From Seriola aureovittata (lineage: Eukaryota; Chordata; Actinopteri; Carangiformes; Carangidae), in the NCBI RefSeq assembly GCF_021018895.1, contig NC_079366.1:30930771-30994770 (forward strand): a stretch of 64,000 nt of DNA, written 5' to 3'. Position 1 is the first letter of the stretch. Each line of letters starts with the position of its first letter. Shown piece after piece: positions 14,701-26,700 of the stretch. Both the position numbers and the translations under genes were made by a program. The notes under the pieces were generated by a model, which ran no database searches, had not been told where the DNA came from, and saw nothing but the letters and a program-made list of their open reading frames with translations.

Positions 14701-16652
14701 CATGACGAGGTTGTTTCCATTGTGTTCCTGTTTTTCACTTTACTTTCTGTTAGTGGAAACAACTGCAGAGCTCCATAGAAAATATGAACCATTAGTGTTG
14801 AGTAATGGCTATAAAGTGTTTTGTGACGTCCATGTCCTCCTGGTCGTCTCTTGGGGACAGTCGGAGTCAGAGTAAAGTGATTTGTTGTTACTCGGAGGAA
14901 TGCTCTGAAACAAGCCGCCGCGGTGTCTGCAGCGGCGCATCAAAGGAAGATAAACAGTTATCTGTTGGTAGCGGCTGTATTTCCTCAGCTGCAAGCTGCA
15001 GCGGCTCGGAGAGCGTTGGCAGGGGGTAAAGGTCAGAGGAGGAGGTCGTCGAGATACCAACCTGCAGTCCGCAGCAGGGAGGAGATCGGGGGAAGGGGCA
15101 TTAGGATGACCCTTATTTTTTTTCCTTAATAGAAAGGTGGGTTAAAGGTAAAAGGGCAGGTGGGGCTGTGGGTGGGACGCTCGGGGCTTCAGAGTTACAC
15201 AAGCAAACATGACCCAGCTGGAGTCTGCTGGCAGAACGTGGAACATCTGGGTCGTGTTTCCTGTGAGGAGGAAACTTCAAACATGGAGCTCCAACATCCA
15301 GCTGCATGATGGGAACAAGGAGTTTCTCTCTGTCGAGTCATTTTACTTCCCTGATTCACAAGTGCTGAAACGATTGGTCGATTAACTACGACTGGATGAC
15401 ATGACATAAATAACCAGCAGACTTTACAACATTACAAAACCAATCAGGCTCGACAACCTCAATAAAATATTAAAGAAAAACTGAATAAGAAACCAAAACA
15501 AAGGCGAAATAAATATTATTATTATTATTATATCACAACCAGCCCTCTACTCCAATAAACCTTTCTGTGTGTTTTTCATTATCAATTAATCTGACAAATA
15601 TTCTCTTGATTAATCGTCGGCTCAATAAAACAATAGAAAACACTGAAAAATGAGTTGATCTTCTGAGGTTGGACCTTTACATTAAACACAGTGATGGACT
15701 GGAGATCTTCAGCCTGACATGGATCAGAGGTTCAGACGGAGGGAACAGGTGAATCTGTGGCTGGTGGTTTTCTGAAGATTCTGACAGTGATGCAGTTTGT
15801 GTTGTATTTTCCTGACAGGCAGTCTCCCAGAGCAGAACCCGTGTTTCACCGGCCGACACGGCTGCGACATCAACGCCGTGTGCCGAGCGGGTGAAGGCCT
15901 CCAGTTCACCTGTCAATGTGCGACTGGTTTCTCTGGAGACGGACGCTATTGCCACGGTAACGCATCCTCACACCTCAGAGCTTTACGCACGGAAACTGTG
16001 GTGAAATTCATACGGAAAATAGATTTATACGTGTAATTTAATCAACTTTTTTAGTCACTGTGTAGAAGTTTAATTAAAAATTCTTCCTTTTAAAGGAATA
16101 AAAGTTACAAAGAAAACAATAGAGTAAAACACATAACAAGAAGAATGATACGAAATAACATAAATAGAAAATGTTAACTCTTGTCTCTATCACGTCTTTT
16201 CTTCTATCGAAGTTAGCACGCTAACCAGCTAGCCATCTTGTCACTTTCCGATAGCGACTTGCTGCAGCCTCCAGTCTGTCCTGGAGACGTCGCCGCTCAG
16301 ACGACCTGTCGTAACCTTTTGTCTGATAAACGTTACGACGGCTGAAGCTTTTGTCAAGCAACAAGAAACTAGTAGAAAACTTACAAACAGCTCCTTCAAT
16401 GTGAAATTAAAATCAAACTAAGACACTTTACTTGAACAGAGGTTTTTCTACTTTCATGATCGCTCTTTAGAGACTTGATCAATCATTCATCTGCTTGTTG
16501 TTGTGTTATTGGCAGATATTGACGAGTGCAGGGAAACGCCTCTGGTCTGTGGACTCAACACCGAGTGCACGAATCTGCCGGGAACTTTCCGCTGTGAGTG
16601 TTTGACCGGCTTCGTGTTCGGCAGCGATGGAAAGACCTGCATCGGTACGTTA

Positions 16653-16699
<47 letters not shown>

Positions 16700-16892
16700 G
16701 ACAGCTGTGTGGGTGGGCGGAGTGTATAGTTCCTGTGTGTGTCTTTGTTTGAAGAGTCCCTTGTTCCACATACAGATGTTCTAAGAGTCGCCAAGAGACA
16801 GAAACAATAAAGGTTTTGTGCGACTGTGAATGAGACGTGGAGACAAAAGACTGATGTTGTGTTGAACACTCTTGACACCATAACACTTAACA

Positions 16893-16930
<38 letters not shown>

Positions 16931-19900
16931 CAGCCTATTATTGAAGCCCCCACCACCTCACCACTGTCTTGTTTTTGCACCAATAAAATAAAAGTATTTA
17001 GATCCCAAAGACACAAATTTATTAATTGAAAAATAATAAATGTATAAATGAAACGCTGCAGTGGTGTGACCCGTGTTTTCTGGCTGCTCCTGCAGTGGAG
17101 AACCGTCCTGTGGATCACTGTCAGAGAGGAAGCCATGACTGTGACGTCGCAGAGAGAGCGCTGTGCAGCTACACCGGAGGCTCCGCCTACCTCTGCTCCT
17201 GCCTGCCGGGCTTCGTGGGTGACGGCCGGGTGTGTCAGGGTGAGTTTACTTCATCAGCTCGTGTGTGTTGGCGTCTGCAGACCTTGGGCCGGGCGTCGGT
17301 GTTATGACTCGTCTCAGTATCAGCGTCGCTGCCGCCGCCTGTGTTGAAGGTCTGATCTGAACTTTTACTTTGTCTGCAGCTTGTTTGAAGGTGAATCAAA
17401 GGGAAGAAAACATGTGCGCTCACTAAACCTTCCCCAGAGAAACAGGAACAGACTGTGGAGCGCTCAGGTGTCAGGTCACAGGTTTTCAATCCTGACAGCA
17501 GATGAAATGTCAGTGGGAAAACATGGAGGAAACTTCAGGATTCCTGAGACACGTACCACATGTCTCTACAGAGCGGGAACAGGAAGTGTAGTGAAATTAT
17601 AGAACAGCAAAGACCTTTTTTTATTTAATCTTTATGTAATCAGACAGTCTCATTGGGATTAAAATCTCTTTTCCTAGAGAGACCTGAGGCTGCGTCCACA
17701 CGTCCAGACTAACACACCTGAAAACACACATCACATGACCATTCACTACACTGAGCATGTGCGAGCCGGTGTAAACAGGAAGTAGATTATATAAAACAGA
17801 GAATGTAAGTGAACAACAGCTGCAAAGACAACAAGGTCAGTGACACTGTCATTCATCATCATGTTGTATTCACCACTGGTAGTCCAGGCTGAGGAGAGCC
17901 AATCAGGAGGGACCGTGGCTGTGACCTCATCGATTACAAAGGTCTCACTTTCTGTCCAGACTACAACACAACCCCAGAGTTTTCAAAATAAAACACAACC
18001 ATAGAGCTTTCAAAATAAAACACAACCCCGGAGCTTTCAAAATAAAATACAACCCCAGAGTTTCCAAAATAAAACACAACCCCAGAGTTTTCAAAATAAA
18101 ACACAACTTCAGAGTTTTCAAAATAAAATAGGTCTAGCAGCATTTCCTAAAGTTTCTGTTTGCAGTGCTCGAAATCACCGGAGTCGCTTGGACGGGAGGG
18201 GGAGTTTTAAAAACTTTTAAAAAGTTTTAAAACGAAAATGTAGTCGTGTGGACATCAGCCTGAGAACAAGAAACAGTCACAAGAATGTGATGTATGAGCA
18301 GTAATAATAATACATGTCAATATGAGCAAAACTAGTGAGACATTAATACATGGACAGTAATAAAAACAGGCATAAAACAGCAGTTAAATGGTCTTTTAAG
18401 CATCTTTTGTCAGATTTTATAGAGCAACAATAAAGAAAACCATTCCATGACTTGATAATAAATGTTACTGACAGGTGAACGTAGTTACTGGCTGTAAATG
18501 TAAAAGAGATGTGAGGGAGATGTCTGTGTGTGAACAGACGTGAAGAGTCATTGAGAGTTTTACATGATGACCTGCAGAGGCTGAGGAGGATCAGGCTCCT
18601 CTCCTCGGCTCTGTGGGCCCCCGGGGGACAGGAAATGCTTCCACCTGGACAGGAAATGCAGAGCCCTGCCTTACAGCTGTGCAGCTCATCTCTTGTATAT
18701 ACATCTCCCTCCTCCCTCGTCGGGCTTCAGCTCCGGAGAGTCTGTAATGTGAAGAATGTTCTCGCAGCTCGGCCGGAGGACAGTGTGTGTGGACAGGAAA
18801 CAGCAGGACGAGACGTCTCTGCAGAGCCTGTCCACCAAGCTGCTGATCGGACCGTGTTCAGACTCTTGGAGGTCGTGGAGCTTAAAGATAGAGTTTATGA
18901 TGGTCGTTAAAATGTAAAGCTGTGTTTCCCAACCTTCTCCAGCTCATGCTCCACTTAAAAATCTCAAGGCCAGATAAAACGTTCAGATCGTTCCTCGTTT
19001 TTTACTCAAGAACGAGGAATATATTTTTATGGAAATTAGGTTTATTGACCATAAGAAATGTTTATCGCCAAACACCAGCAGCTGCTTGTTGGTGCGTCAC
19101 CACAGAAGCTGCAGGTCCAACAAAGATGCATATTTCATTCTTTCGTACTGTAACTGTGTTGTGAAAGGTGCAATATAAATGAAGCTTATCATCATTATTA
19201 TGATTATTATAATATTTGTCTTCATCTTAGTTTCTCTGTGTCTGTTCAGACGTAGACGAATGTCAGCAGGATCGATGCCACCGCGACGCCTTCTGCTCCA
19301 ACACACAGGGCTCTTACAGCTGCCAGTGCCATCCTGGTTTCCACGGCGACGGATTCCAGTGCAGCCCCATATCCACAGGTAGGTAACTGACTCCGGCGTT
19401 GGTGCAGCGCGCAGACTGAAGCTGTTTTTAACAGACACAAAAGGAAGCTGCGTAACTCTGCGGCGTGGAAACACCTGGTCTTCTGTAGCACAGGGACGAG
19501 TGACGCGCTGAAGTGTAAACACATTCATGTTAGACTCAACAAACAGCTGAGGCTCATCTCGCTGTGCAGCCGCAGATCTGCTCAGGTTCATAACCCTTGA
19601 GCTCTGACACTGACAGACACAGTAATTAAAGAATAATTAACTGTCTCGTCCTGATGAGTCGGCGACTGGAGACAGGAAACCTGAGGTGCAGGTCACTGGA
19701 GCTGACATACAACATGTTAAATAAACAGTCTGTAACTTCTCAATCAAACCAAGAACAAAAGACGGTGTGGGTGACGCCGTGAAGCAGCGAGGGATCATGG
19801 GAGTTGTTGTGGTTAGCTTCTCCTGGTTTGGATTCCTTCAGTGTCGGTGGTTCATGAGATTTTTAGCAGCAGCTGAATTATCCTCAGAGGTTTCCTCCTC

Positions 19901-20690
19901 TCCACAACAAACAGACAGGGGATTAAAACCAGTAGAAACACTGAAGAAAACAGTTTCACTTTAAAAATCAGTGTTTCGTTGACGCTCTACGGCAGATACA
20001 CAAGAAGAAAAGTCGGAGCTGAGATTGATGCTAACCTTGGTTTTGGTTGTTTCTTTGATAACTTATGAACCAGACATTCAGGAGGTTTTTACCAGCAGCT
20101 GAATGATCGTCAGTGACGCAGGATGTCTCTGGGCTGAGCTGTCTAACATTTCCTCTGATAACTTCAGATCCAGACGTCCGACGACTAAAATCCTGAAACC
20201 ACCGAGGTGGAAAAAGTGAATCTTAAAAATGTGACTTAAAACTGGATAAATGCTAATGTTGAGCTTCTGTCAGGCAAAAACAACACAGAGGCATTCACAT
20301 AGAGGATATGATGTCATCAAGAGGCGACCATGAAACGTTACCATGATTAAAATCACAGATTTCTCTGGTTTAAGAGTTGATAGAAACATAATGTAAGATG
20401 TAAGAACACAACACGAACATAGAACATAGAACTGAGGTCTAGCTGTTTTTAGACATTTTAATGTGGAAAAGTTTCAGATTATAACTTTAATAACCATTAT
20501 AAAAAACTTTTCCCTTTCTCTCCTTGTGTCCTAAACAAAATCATCATAATAATCTTACTTGAATATTTGAGTTTACTTTTTGCTGCTACTGCTTTTAGAC
20601 TTTTATTTTGTAAATCCTGATATTTCACTGAAGTCTTTCTCCTGATGGTCTTACTCATGTGTAGTTGACAGAGTTCTGCACCTCTGAGTG

Positions 20691-20726
<36 letters not shown>

Positions 20727-23700
20727 GTGTTGGTGGTTTGGCGTCGAGCCAGAGCTGCAGACTCCCTCAGTGATACCAGGTGTCAGGAACTGGGAGCTAA
20801 TTACAGCTTCGCTCCTCCAAACCGAAGTTTTGTCATATTTTCATCCTTTTTTATGACCTGGCCCCTGAAAGGCATCATTTACTGTCCCCTGTCAAAACTT
20901 GTCACAGCGTCTCGTGCTGTCAGCAGCTCTGTTTCCCTTTGTCTCCGCAGTCGGTCTTTGATCCCCTCTCTCAGGGGTCTTCTTGTGGTTTTGTCTCGGG
21001 CTGATTGTTGGGAGCAGACGTGTTGCCGTGAGGACACTCTGCTGTCTGCCAGACACGATTGTTATGGCTGGTTAGTGGTTCGTCTCGCAGATAGATACCC
21101 TTGAGGATAAGAGTGTGAAGAGACAGAGGCTCTTCCAGATGTCACCGTGGCCCCTGGATGTGACCGCAGAGACGAAGATCCTCCTGCTCGTCTCTAATCT
21201 GTGGTTCTCTCCGCAGCTCAATCACATGTTTATCTGCAGCTGCCACGTCCCGAAATCTGTCTGTTCACGACAGAGAAAACTTTAAACAAAGTTAAATAAA
21301 CTCAGACGTGTCAGCTGTGGTGCAGATTATTTGTTAGGTTGATTAAAAAATGACAGCTGATCAAAATCAAGCAGTTTTATGACAGTGTAAGGCATCAACC
21401 AATATTATCGATTAACACTGATTAAGTCTGATGAAATAAAAATATGCTAATGTTTCCATGCTAACAGCCTAATATGCTAAATATTAGCATGTCATCATAC
21501 TAAGTATAAACCTGCTAAATGTTATGTTAGAGTCCTGACAGTGTAGAGTCTAATGTCCTAAAAAGGCCACCGTACAGCGCAAACCCTTTCAATTTAGGTA
21601 ACAAGGGGCTTTCATCGCACGCCACGGTGTGCAGTGACACTAACAGCCTCATGGGGGCGTTGTCATAGCTACAGACTAACTAGATTTGAACCCACATTAA
21701 GGCGAGAGTCTAAAAAGACTTCTAGGATTTTGTAGCAGAGATCTTCACACTCATGACAACAACATCTAGATTCTGCAGATGTCTCACTCTGACTGTTATT
21801 CTGTGTCCTCAGAGCGGGAGAAGACCCAGTGTGAGCGTCAGAGAGAGAGCGCCCAGGACTCTGCCTCTTCCGCCCCCGGCTTCTTCTCCTTCTTACGCCC
21901 TCGGCCCGCCGTCAGTCGGTACGTCCCGCAGTGTGACGACCACGGCGCCTATGAGCCCACGCAGTGTCACGTCAGCATCGGACAGTGCTGGTGTGTGGAC
22001 GCCAACGGTCAGGAGATCCCCAACACCCGCACCGGACCCGGCAACACGCCTCTCTGTGAGTCGACTCAGTCCTCCAAACACCATGACTCTTAAAATCTAA
22101 GTCACATGAACCATTAATCAACAACGTTCCTCCTACACAGGTATCAACCAGGTTGTGACTCCTCCTCCTGTGGGTCCGACGCCGCGTCCTGACGTTCACC
22201 CCGTCGCCCCGGGAACACACCTGCTGTTTGCTCAGAGCGGGAAAATCGAACATGTTCCTATGGACGGATACAACATCAAGAAGGAGGAGGCCAAACCTCT
22301 GCTGCACATCCCTGTAAGACTGAAACAGACGACATTCAAACCTGCCAACGACCTTCCAAGAAATAAGATTCTTCAGTTCTGACTCTGATTATTGATCCCA
22401 GTTTTGATCAAATCCTGGATTCTTATTATTTTTTTTAAATAAACCAGGAGACGATGAAAGAAACAGGAACATTTAGCAGGTGTAATGTTTACCATGTTCA
22501 CCATCTTGGTTTAGCCTGTTAGCATGTTAGCATTAAACTCAAAGTACAACTGTGGCTGATGGCAATGTCATTAGTTTTGGAGGTATTGGGTCATAAACCA
22601 AAGTATTGGACAAGGATCATCAGAGTCAGTGGGATTCATCCTCTGGAGAACATGAATGTCTGAACCAAATGTCATAACAATTCATCCAATAGCTGTTGGG
22701 ATAGTCTGGACCACACGCTGCTAGCATGGCTAATCAAAGGTTTAGCTTCTCAGAACATAAATATGTCAGGTCTCCAAAGGTAACCAACCCTTTTTTTTTA
22801 GCAGTTTCCTTCTGCTTCCAGTCTTTGTGCTAAGCTAGGCTATCTTACTGGTGGTGAAAAGCAGGCAGCCTCACCTGGGTTGCGGCTGGAGGCTGGTCCT
22901 GAGATTTGTTGTGATTTGGAGAAGAAGGCAGTTTGTATCTTTGTCGCAAATGTTTATTGATTAGCTCAGTTTACTGACAGATCAACGGGGAAGTGTAGTC
23001 ACTTTTAAAAGCATAAATTTTGAATTTCGAATGTTGTTACCGTTCGAATATTAAATTTTCTCCATGAATGAATGAATTTGGAATAAAAAGCGACAGCCTG
23101 AGGATAACGACTGAGATCTTGGAACATCATGACAAAAATGATTCTTGGCTTCTTCCTGTTTTTGTCCTCGTATGTAAAGATGTTGAAGAACGTACAGAGT
23201 CACACACTGTCACTGTTCATCATGAAACAATGAAACAATCCTCCGTTTGTTCTTCAGCAGATTTCAGCATCTGAACTCTTTTCTTCTCTGTCATGAAGTC
23301 CATAAATCTTCAGTCATTCAGCAGCGTTAATGCACTTCAGCTGAACACAGAGCTCTCCGTCAATGTCGGCGTCGTCGAGCTGACGCTCTGTCGCTTCAGA
23401 CAAAAGACTCTTTGAAAAGGTCTCCAGATGAATGAAACCATCTGTCTCCTCCTGTGTTTCCTCTCAGGACCGGGTGGTGATCGCCTTGGCCTACGACTGC
23501 GTGGAGAAGATGGTTTACTGGACCGACATCACCGGGCCGGCGATCAGCAAAGCCAGTCTGAGCGGAGGAGACATCGTCCCAGTCGTGACTAAAGGTACAA
23601 CAGACGTCACTCGATTAGAAATAAATGCACAGTCACATTGGCAGAAAACAAAGAAAGTGGAAATGTGCACAACAGTTTAACTTTCATTAGTAGTTGTTCT

Positions 23701-26700
23701 GCCGTTCAAATCTTTCCCAACCTTTTCCAACTCCTGACCCACTTGAAAATCTCAAAAATGTTGACGGCCCACATCCAAGCCTGTAACAAAATGGAAGCCA
23801 ATTAATGTCTCCTTAGAACAGTTTTTATTTTAATATCAATCAAACATTGGCTTATTACAGTGATAGGCTTTAATAATTACTAATTAATTAAATTTTCTCT
23901 ACAATTGTACATAGGTTGTTGTTAAATTGTTTTGCACACGATTTGCTCACTTGCAATACCTTCGCAGCCCACCAGTGGGCCCCAGCCCACAGGTTGGGAA
24001 CCACTACTCTAGATTATTTGATCATGATGAAAAGTCGTACTACCTAATTACTGGCCCTCTAATTAGGGGCTATGTTCATTACACCCCATAACAATGAAAA
24101 TTTTGCATGGTTTCAATTGATAATATCTACTCTTTAACCTCTTTCTTCCAGCAGGAACCATTGACCACCTCAATCTCAGTGCGTGAAAATAGAAATCTGA
24201 CACGTACTGTACAGATGCAGTACACTTGACAAATCATATCAGGACAAAACCTAGATCTATTAAATTATTGCATGAAACAGTAGCAGTTGGAGTCTCTGGT
24301 CCCACAGTTGAATACACTACAATAATAAAAATAGTTTCCAGTGTTTTTTCTTTTTTTTGGAAGTCACCTGAATGAACCCAGAGGGTGTTATCCTCCAAGG
24401 TTAATCACAAACCTAGTCAGTGATTGTCAAATCTGAGAGTGTGAACCGAACCTTCTGTCTTCAGAGCTGCAGAGTCCTGAAGGCATTGCCATCGATCATG
24501 TGTCCCGACTCCTCTTCTGGACCGACTCCATGAAAGACACCGTGGAAGTCTCCAAGCTGGACGGCAGCCAGCGTCGAGTCCTGTTTGACACCGACCTGGT
24601 GAACCCTCGGCCCATCGTCGCCAACCCGGCATACGGGTGAGTGATGAGACTGATTAATCTGAAACAGTATTTCAGTCACAACGTTGAGTACTAGTAGTAG
24701 CAACTGGTCTAGTTTGTTCTAACTGGTTTGGTTCTGTTGGTTTCAGGCGGCTGTACTGGGCAGACTGGAACAGAGACGGGCCTAAAATTGAGATGTCCAA
24801 CATGGACGGGACAGACCGGACCATCCTGGTGAAAGATGACCTGGGACTTCCCAACGGTCTGACCTTTGACCCTGACAACCAGCAGCTGTGTTGGGCCGAC
24901 GCAGGTCAGAATAATGAAGAATACCTTCCTCAGATTCATTTAGAGTAAAAACTTCTGTGAGAGCTGCTGTAGCTCCAGATGATTTCATGATCGTGTTTCC
25001 CTCGCTGACGATTTGTTGATCGGTCTGCAGGAACTCGTAAGTTGGAGTGTATGGATCCTCACCGGCGGCTGAGGAGGCAGATCGTTGATGGGATCCAGTA
25101 TCCCTTCGCTCTCGTCTCGTTTGGAAGGAACCTCTATTACACCGACTGGAGGAGGTACGGACTGACAAACAGATTCACTCATCAACAGATTCAACAGGTT
25201 TTAAGTAGATGGTTTTAGTAATCGCACGACAACAATGAAACTCTCCAAAACCTTCAATCTCATTTCCATTAACAGGCTCAGGGACTGAGTGGATTTGAAA
25301 TAAACAGCATCACTGTGCTGTAAACGCTGCTCTGTTGTTTGACTGAAACTGTCACTTAAGAGACTTAAGTGTGTTTAACAGCGGTCTAAATTTGAGGTTG
25401 CTCAAACTTCACTGTGTGGTCTCGGTTAAATGTTTACGCGATTTAACCTTTGGGGTTGTTCACAGGGAGGCGGTGGTCGCTGTGGACCGTCACTCGGAGA
25501 AAGAGACAGAAGAGTTTCTGCCACAGAAACGCTCTCGGCTCTACGGCATCACCACGACGCCCACGCAGTGTCCACAAGGTACAACTCATTTCAGTCAACC
25601 CCTCGGTCTGTTCAATGAAACGACAGGAAATGATGAAGGAAAGGAATCAAGGAAATAAGGAAGGAGATAAACAATCATATGTGGTAAAGTTTAAAGGAAT
25701 AGCTACATTTTGGAAGATATGGTTATTTCTTTTCTCTCTGTGAGTGAGATGAAGATCGGAAAGAAAGCACTTAGCCTAGCTTAGCATAAACACTTGAAGC
25801 AGGGGGAAACAGCTGGACCTGTGAAGGCCTGTTCAGTGACCCATACATGAGTCCAGATCCAGGAAACGTTAACTGATTGATCATATAACTAGGATTATTG
25901 GTACATACAGCTGGGAAGTAACAGAAATGTGATATGAAAATCAGAATATTCATATTCAGTCACAATACGTTTCTGTTGAACAAAATTTACACCCACTCAT
26001 TAATTAAACTCATAATTAAAACATTGATCAGAACAATCACAGACTGTATAACAACAGTTTCTAGTCTGGTCATGGGATAATGTATTAAATGAATAATATT
26101 AATAAAGATAAAGCATGCCACATTAATAACTTCTCCACTTCCAAAAACTATTTGCCAAACGAGCAAATCCGCTCATTCACCGTTGAACTAAGGTGAACTC
26201 CTCGCACCGAAACAGGAAGTGCACACTTGAATTTGATGGAACAGGGGGTGGATATTGTAATGTAATATTATTGACATTGTTTCATTTTCATCATTCTTCG
26301 ATCTGTGTGACGGTAAAAAAAAAGGTTTTAATTGAGCTCCATTCGATATTAAAAAGTCTTACATTTAAAAGTGAAAACTGTAGAGACCACGTGATTTGGA
26401 AATTGTAATTCTTTGTGTGTGATTTGGGTGAGCTTGCCCTTGAACACTGAGGCCGGCCATGTTCCCCTGTCTGTTCTAACACCAGGACTCTATAAGCTCA
26501 CAGCTCTGTGGAGTCTTGGATCAGCGGAGCAGTTTAATGCAGTGGGAGTACAGATGTGTTCGCTGAGCGTAGTAATTGATTCCAGACTCGTATAGCGTGT
26601 GGATGGATATAAGCGTGGGAACTCCGTGGTGAAACCAGCTGTGGATAGGGAGAGTCACAGCTGGCTCTGAGCCCTGAACTATACAGCAGGCAGCGATGAG

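Larger units (their letters stand above)
17240..19249 (+). other. nid1: nid1 intron 11, mostly transposon-derived
   Basis: 2-kb intron carrying the TIR-bounded element at 17684-18264 with its internal minisatellite, and a repeat fragment at about 18922-19195 beginning with a TTCCCAACC motif and ending in a GTGAAAGGTGCAATATAAAT tail of a type common in fish repeats. No coding sequence seen in between. Confidence 0.6.
19379..21812 (+). other. nid1: nid1 intron 12
   Basis: Contains the inverted partner (about 19720-20490) of an intron 1 repeat and a (GTT)n tract at 20691-20726. It also has a GC-richer non-repetitive stretch at 20840-21260 with GATA-type words (AGATAGATA and GGATAAGAG near 21090-21112), and AT-rich sequence with repeated GCTAA words at 21440-21550. 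No gene seen. Confidence 0.6.

Noticed and set aside
18530..18910. Open frame of 126 codons in nid1 intron 11 as an exon
   Set aside because: No nidogen homology, no acceptor/donor pair in frame, and the flanking exons 11 and 12 join perfectly without it.
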